Assembly (NCBI GenBank): GCA_950295325.1
Contig: OX485806.1
Location: 8,124,001-8,188,000 of the forward strand
DNA length: 64,000 nt
Direction of reading: 5' to 3'
From: Polytrichum commune
Taxonomy: Eukaryota > Streptophyta > Polytrichopsida > Polytrichales > Polytrichaceae
The notes below the pieces were generated by a model. That model was not told the origin of the DNA, did no database searches, and worked only from the letters and a program-made list of their open reading frames with translations. Below, one piece after another: positions 57,965 to 64,000 of the stretch. The translations under genes were made by a program, and so were the position numbers. Every line of letters starts with the position of its first letter. Position 1 is the first letter of the stretch.

Positions 57965-58135
57965 GTGGCCCTATTCCGGGAACTTCCAAATCCACATATA
58001 ATTTTAAATAAGAGATCAAATAGAGAACCGTCTCTCATGGTTAGCAATTGTTAATTAGGTAGTTCATAATTAACGTTCAAATGTAAGAATTATAAGAGGT
58101 AAAATTGAAGACTTTCTTTTTCTTTAAGCCCTAGA
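57965..58135 (+). repeat. R4 repeat, copy 2 (diverged)
   Basis: GGCCCTATTCCGGGAACTTC, AACCGTCTCTCATGGTTAGC AATTG, TTCAAATGTAAGAATTATAAGAGGT and AAATTGAAGA follow the order of the other copies. Confidence 0.45.
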
Positions 58136-59029
58136 TGCACTTAGGTCATTTTGAGGTGAAATCAAGTGACCTCAATGACTTGGGTTTAGGATTTCTTTTG
58201 AATGAGGTCGGCACGTGTTTAGTGAAACATAACCATATAAAGGTGAGTTGTTTGTAGTATGTAATTTTTTTTAAAAAAAAAACGAGACCATCCACATGTC
58301 ATTCTTAGGTATATGATAATTGTTTTACATGACAAGGTGTGAACACATGCAGATTGGCAACTTTTTGGGGTACTAAAAATGCAATGACTCCCCTATCAAA
58401 TCGATGTATTGTGCAAAAAGTTACGAGGAATCTGTTCATTATCTTGATGTCAATGTATTGCCCCCCAAAAAATGAACAATTCACTTGAATGTAATTTTTT
58501 TTCCTAATGCTTGCATTGCCCTAACCCTAAGTGTTGCTTTTAATGAGCCCAAAACTTTGGCTAAATGGATGAACACTATAAAAGAATAAAATTTTAAAAT
58601 CCCAACAATACATTTTTTGAAATGAAAAATAAGGACTACCACACAAAAATTAAGCCCAATCGCACAATTTGTTATGTTATATAGGGTGATGATAGGCAAT
58701 ACCTCAACTTTAAATTACAGAACCAATGGTAATTTAAGTTGATTTGGGTACATGAATTATACATGAAACCAATGTCATATTTGACCCCAAATGAATTTTA
58801 GGGGTTAAATGATCACAGATGCCCTCCCATTATTGTTCTCTATTGAACCTAGATTAGTGTCTATATTCTGAGCACGTAGTCCAATCACATTATGAATTGT
58901 GATATGTGGTGTATTTAGTATTCATTCAAAACTACAAGCATTGCCAAACACCACTCAAACATAGACTTTCAATCAAGTAAAATGACCACAAAAACCCACA
59001 TATCATTTGCAAATCTTGTTATTGTGGTC
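58136..59029. other. intergenic, no gene seen
   Basis: T8/A10 tracts at 58264-58281. A 72-codon minus frame at 58481-58699 has no motif. Confidence 0.45.
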
Positions 59030-59215
59030 AACTACAACTTCAAAATTAGTATCAGATGTTGGATTGGAACGGGAATTGTCTTATCCGGTTAGCGATTGCA
59101 AATAATTGTGAAATTGTCATTTGAAGTTTCAGAACGAGGCTCTAGATGCAGAAATAGTAAGTCTATGTCAGGAGGAATCGAAGTAGAGATGTTGTTTGTT
59201 TTTAGGTGGTCACAT
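59030..59215 (+). repeat. R4 repeat, copy 3
   Basis: Closest to copy 1 (TTATTGTGGTCAACTACAAC, GTTAGCGATTGCAAATAATT, GTCATTTGAAGTTTCAGAAC, AGATGCAGAAATAGTAAG). Confidence 0.6.
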
Positions 59216-60634
59216 GAGCCCAAGGCGATTACAAGGGAGCTTGACATGTGCTTGCCTATTTAAATGTGTGTATCTTATTATTAGTCAGTCAAATTGGTTG
59301 CATGTTAGACTCGAGCTTTCTCCCCACCAGACCTTAATTAAGAGTGAGTGTATTAGTTATGAGCTCAGAACCACTTGCCTTGGTGGCCTTTTCACATCGT
59401 AAGCGTGAACCTGGGAGGTTTTGAGCTATTTTCCATAACTTAACTAAGGTAGAGAGTGCTTAAACCAACACTTTAAGCTATTGCACATACATATGGGTAC
59501 ATGGCTGATATAAAAAACACATATTCATATTAGCTTTTGTTCTAAACATAGGTATAAAGAAAGAAAACATTTTTTTAGCCTCAATTAGATATTTGATGAA
59601 TATTCAAAGTCAAAACCACTAGCTTCCTTAAACCAATATATAAGCCCTGTGCATGACGACCTTGGATATGATGAGGATCCTCACCTTCATTGCCTAGAAC
59701 CAACACAACATAGTTGGGTATTAAACCCAAGCTAGATCAAAGACCAACTAGTAACAGTGGGCAAAGCTACATGGGCACCTCTATGATCCCACCTGATTCG
59801 CTTGTAAAACTATCACCTTGCATCATGGGTACCAACCCCCTTTGTGTTTTGTGGGCCTACCTCCATAAATTTGTGGATAGAATGGCTATAACCCCCCTAC
59901 ATTGTATAGAATGGCTAGAATAAGCATTGACAAACCACCCTAAACCCACCTTGAACCAACCTGACATAGAGTGGAGCCCGTTACCTACCCTACATGAAGG
60001 TAGTGGAGGTCGCTATGAGGTGGCGCCACTAATGCCACCTAAAAGCGTCACTCCATGGGCCTATACACTCCTACAACATGGGGAATGCTTCAAGGTAGTA
60101 GAGTGTTGGTGATTGGGAGGCGTTTATAGGTGTTGGTTTTGGGTGGGGTGTTGGTTTTAGCACCCTCTACCTTAAAGCTCCGCTTTACACTCTGATGTTG
60201 TTTTAACGAACAAGAAGACACCTGCCGCCAAGTTGTGCATAAGGGTGAATTTCCATGCAGGCCGCTCACCCACCAGGCTCTAACGTGAATAAGGGCAAAC
60301 CCTTTCAAATATAGAGGAGGTCTAGTGGGGTAGGGTTTTGTATGTGTCGACTAGCTACCCCCATCTTCTAAAATCGGGGCCCAACTACAAACCCTCTCCT
60401 CCTTCTAAAACGGGTCCTCAATGCTTTAGTGGCCGGCACTTGTAGGTTAAAGATTGTTTAGTGCGACACATGAAAGTCTAGCAACACATGTCCTCGGCCC
60501 TCCACATTCTAGCGGCTCATCAAAATGTGGTTGGATGATGGCTTGTGCTTAACTGCATACAAACACCTCCGACCCACTATTATCTACAATCTAGCGGGTG
60601 AGAGGCCTATATGGAAATGCACCCTAAGAATGTA
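59216..60634. other. intergenic, no gene seen
   Basis: Short plus-strand frames (59714-59923 and 59927-60112) and a minus frame (60308-60090) show no motif. Local GC rises from about 59.7 kb onward. Confidence 0.45.
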
Positions 60635-60860
60635 AAGGGCTTCCCACATGGCACACCCCCCTACGAACTTTTGGGGGTGTTAGATCCGAGCGGGGGCAAC
60701 CCTCCCGGGAAATTTTTAAACCCGACCGCCCCGTCCAAAAATAACATTGCCCTTGCATTCTTGAAGGCCGCTTGACTACAAATCCCATATTGAGTGCACT
60801 TCACCTTCAAGGCCCAAAATCCAATATATATGTTCACTTCCATTGAGTAAATAGGGTAGA
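60635..60860. repeat. dispersed repeat R7, copy B
   Basis: Relative of 27238-27515 (see there). The best-conserved block is 60755-60845. Confidence 0.6.
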
Positions 60861-61220
60861 TGCATGGTTGAGTGGCTCAATACCGGACCATACCCTGTTT
60901 TTTTTAACTCCATACCCTTCAAATTGTATGACCACACGTGTAAAAGAACCGTCATCCAAATCTGCTCCGTCATTCATCCGACCATGATGGAGTTTCAAAC
61001 TCGTTGGCGGGCATGTGTCACAGCCGTTAGATGGAACCCGATCGTGTGGCCCTGAATGAGTAGGGTTTGAAGAGCATGGTCTCCCTTTGTCGCATGTGTT
61101 GTCCTCTCTTCCCGGAGACCTGTCGCACGCGGAGTTGTACGCTGTCACGTTTTGTCGCATTCGAGAGTCGATTACGGAGACGTCCTCTTAGGCTGTTACG
61201 GTGACGTGAAGGTGTACGCC
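60861..61220 (+). promoter_or_regulatory. GC-richer upstream region of the RING-like gene
   Basis: CG dinucleotides become frequent from about 60940 and continue through the coding part, consistent with a promoter/5' UTR. No convincing TATA box was found. Confidence 0.3.
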
Positions 61221-64000
61221 ATGTCCGACTCGGAGGACTCGCGGGAGGAGCTGGAGGAGAGGCTACTCTGTCCAAAACGAGGTGCGAAGAAGAGCAGCTG
61301 GGTGGATCCACTGTATGCTTGCCAGCCTGAGATCCTGTGGGATCGAAAGTCAGTAGTGACAAGGGATTGGTTTGCAGAGAAATATAACTTGTGCAACAGA
61401 GGAATCACCCGAAACAGATTAAGATTGGGCACCATTTAGAGGAGGCGGATGTGGAAAGCTTGTTTGGGCCGCGGCAGAATGGCAATGGCTATCGATACGC
61501 TACAATGGACGAGGAGTTTGTGCGTAAGGTGGAGACAATGTGGATGATTTGCCACCAAAAAACAGTGGTGCCCAACACCCGCATGGTGAACGTCTCCGAG
61601 GCAAAAGGGTTTGCGTACGAGATTGTGAAGAAAAAAGAAACTAACTGGGCCCTTTTCGCAGAGTGGACCTGTCGGGATCAGTTGAAGAAGTTGCGGGCAG
61701 AGGAAGAGGACGCCGCAAAGTCCAAGGGGATTTCTCTGAAGGGAGAGGTGGATTCGGAGAAGGAGTGTCAGCTGGGCAAAGAGAATTGCTCGCGAGATCA
61801 GGATCAATTGTGCAGGCATCATACCGCAACGAGGTCACAAAATATCATTTTTGGGAAAAATTGCTATGTCTATCGGAGAATGGAGTCTGTGCTTGGAGAC
61901 GTTGGATCGGGAGTCCCTGGGCTTGGATGGGTACGTGCAGGTTCTCTTCGCCGAAAAAGAAGAGGCCAGAATGACCTTGCATAAGGTCTCCAGCCAAGTG
62001 GAGTATGGCCGCAAGCTCATTTCCGACGCTCAATTGAAGCTGTCGGAGTTGGAGGCAGAGCGGGATGCCTTGAGGGCTAAGCTGGTCTCGGTGAGGCTAG
62101 AAGACAGTGGGCTGGTCTTCATACACCGAGATCTTGAAGGCCTCCAGCTCCGAGTGGATGCACAAAAATCAATTCTGGCCGTGTTTGAGGAGACTTGCGG
62201 TGGTGGGCAGGCAGAGATAGTGGAGTTGGCGAAATTGACCGCTGCCGAGGAAGCCTGGAGCAACGCTAAGATGAGGCAGTTCTTGTGGAGCCATCACCGA
62301 CTTGCACTCCAATCCCAGCTGCGAGGCATGCGGGCTGGCTACGAACGTCCCACCACAACACCTGTGTCGTTGCCGGCTATCCACAGCGACTGGGGTCAGG
62401 AGCCTATCGCCACTCACACAATCCAAGTGGGTGTGTGCCCATTTTGTTTGCGGGGCTTTCAACTGGCGTGGGATTGTCGCTTAGCCTCCTGCCGCCACGC
62501 TTACCATTCATGGTGTGCACTCACGCATTTCAGTGAGTCCACCAAATGCATCCACAAAGACTGTGCCATGGAGATGCACAAGGATTGGTGGATCTGCACA
62601 GGGATTCAGAAGCCCGTGGTGGGGAAGGATGGAGTCGTCATGGCTGCAGCTTGGGAGAGAGCACCTCTTACACGTAATCCCCTCACTCCCCTCATTTTGT
62701 GTCCATTTTGAGTTTATCATGCTGCTGTTGGTACATCGTTATGGTTTGGGGACATCATGCTGGTTTAGGTATATGCTGTGTACTTTTTTTGGGGGGGGGG
62801 GAGAACATAACCACACCTGCGTGTTCCATGGTTGTGGAAATTGGAGGTTGGCACTTGCTTCGCTTGCACTCCTGGACTCCTGGACTTTGTAACTGCACAC
62901 ATGGGTTAGTCGTGAGCAAAGTCCACTTCTCTCTTCTGATTGTGGGTTGGACGTTGTACTTGTGGGGAATTTAAGAATACATGAGGCGTTTTATGGACCC
63001 TGCATTGTTTGTATTGATTGGAAGAAGCCAACATTCAGTAGTATGTAGGGTTCATGGGTTTCAGTGTTAGGGTGTGGTGGAAATGGGCTTTAATCCCTCT
63101 CATGTCCAGGTCCACACAGAGAAAACGAGGAGTTAGGGGTTATTTTGAAAATTCTGGCATAGTTCAGAAGGTGTTTGTTGTGGTATTGATTGTATTGAGC
63201 CAATATGATGTTGTATGTACTTCCAATGGTCTTCAGTGTTTAGGGTTAGGTGGGAATGGGCTTCAGTCCCTCTCATGTGGATGTCCACTGACATCAAATG
63301 TGAAGTTTAGGGTTCATTTGAAAATTTTGGCATTGTAGTATACCAGTGCAGAGGTTTGCCATGTACTATAGGGTTTGTGGACAGTGCAGTGTTCAAACTG
63401 GCTTCTTAGTGATTGTTGGAGTTGATTATGGAATACACGGGACGCCCTTCAGTGTCTATAACTTTTGGAAGAGTCTTATGGAGGCATCATATAGAAATTT
63501 TGACTGTGTTGGGACAGTCCTGGATGTCAAAGAAGGGGAATGGGTTTCTATATATCCTGGGTGGATAACCATTGACTTGTATGTAGAGTTCGATGTGATA
63601 TTGATATATTGTGGCTTACATGGACTTTGAACTCCAGGGAGTGGATGTGTACTGACTACTAATGGGTGTGGTCATGGAAGGGTTTGTCACCGGGGTTTAT
63701 GGGATCGCAATTCCTATATTGCTAAACCCTGTCATCATCTCTGGTTCCCTAATCGTTGTCTGTGTGCAGACCTTGGACAAACCTCCCGAACGATTTCTGG
63801 GGTTGATAAGGTGCGGGAACCAGCTCCTTCACGTATTCCAAGCCCCTCCGTTGGAAGCTTTCAAGACTTGGCCGGCAGGATGCCCCGCCAAGATGACGAT
63901 GTGGCCAACAAGGTCACCCCCCCACCGAAACCGCAGCCACATTCCAGCCGAATGGCACCTCCTGCCACTCGTGAGCTCGCAGTTCCAAAAATGCAGGCAC
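61221..64000 (+). CDS. RING-H2-like coiled-coil protein gene, frameshifted, runs off the window
   Basis: Starts at ATG 61221 (MSDSEDSREELEERLL). The frame shifts by -1 between about 61388 and 61437, by -1 near 61800 and by -1 near 61855. Three shifts of the same sign restore the first frame. Segments: KSSWVDPLYACQPEILWDRK; then LEEADVESLFGPRQ and FAYEIVKKKETNWALFAEW with a Lys/Glu coil; then IVQASYRNEVTKYHFWEK; then a clean frame with SLCLETLDRESL, a coiled coil and, at 62436-62564, a RING-H2-like finger CPFC..C.H..H..C..C....C ending HKDWW. The last cysteine pair is spaced by four residues, not two. The exon ends at 62673 with donor GTAATC. The acceptor at 63769 (TGTGTGCAG) joins in phase 1 to a Pro-rich exon (SRIPSPSVGSFQDLAGRMPR..) that continues past 64000. 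A role as a ubiquitin ligase or other zinc-binding scaffold is only inferred. It could be a pseudogene, or a real gene with assembly indels. Confidence 0.55.
62674..63769 (+). other. intron of the RING-like gene (1096 bp)
   Basis: Donor GTAATC and acceptor TGTGTGCAG, phase 1. Inside are an 11-G tract (62791-62801) and a diverged direct repeat (63055-63165 against 63226-63345). The repeat shares TTCAGTGTTAGGGT, GGTGGAAATGGGCTT, CCCTCTCATGT and TTGAAAATTCTGGCAT, with variants. Confidence 0.6.

Overview
Nuclear DNA of a land plant. The evidence is a glycoside hydrolase family 17 beta-1,3-glucanase split by a 1.9 kb phase-1 intron after its signal peptide, and a dense background of plant-type transposable elements: PIF/Harbinger, hAT-like and pogo-like DNA elements, a LINE, a DUF4283-like zinc-knuckle ORF1 and an LTR element with a tRNA-Asp-type primer-binding site. 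Only two plausible host genes occur in 64 kb and the rest is repeat debris, which suggests a large, repeat-rich genome. I cannot name the species. The mix would suit a non-flowering land plant as well as any other.

Layout. 1-9.3 kb: AT-rich sequence with a LINE fragment, a minisatellite, a decayed ORF1/Gag-like gene (DUF4283-like plus CCHC knuckle, minus strand) and the first Tourist-like MITE. 9.3-20 kb: MITEs, a pogo-like deletion derivative (10.46-10.97 kb) and paired dispersed repeats. 20.2-23.1 kb: a GC/CpG-richer segment with no convincing gene. 23.1-27.5 kb: more MITEs and repeat copies. 27.7-32.0 kb: a degenerate minus-strand LINE with endonuclease and reverse transcriptase motifs. 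34.4-38.6 kb: the GH17 gene (minus strand), with degenerate tandem repeats 3' of it and repeat insertions in its intron. 40.0-41.5 kb: two adjoining MITE copies and a Myb/SANT-like PIF/Harbinger partner ORF. About 42.7-54.3 kb: a decayed LTR-retrotransposon-like unit with a PBS and gag, then a coiled-coil ORF broken only by stop codons, with no pol that I can see. 54.4-55.9 kb: a broken PIF/Harbinger transposase and a tiny MITE. 56.5-60.9 kb: repeats, including a 410-bp hAT-like MITE with an 8-bp target duplication. 61.2-64 kb: a RING-H2-like, coiled-coil gene or recent pseudogene running off the right edge.

The most informative features are evolutionary. Three MITE insertions can be compared with related empty copies elsewhere in this window. 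A 1.57-kb retroelement reading frame keeps its frame but carries six internal stops, all explicable as glutamine codons hit by C-to-T change. A short word, ACNATAGTY, is strongly concentrated across the LTR-element region in coding and non-coding parts alike. The GH17 gene is the only intact, high-confidence protein gene.
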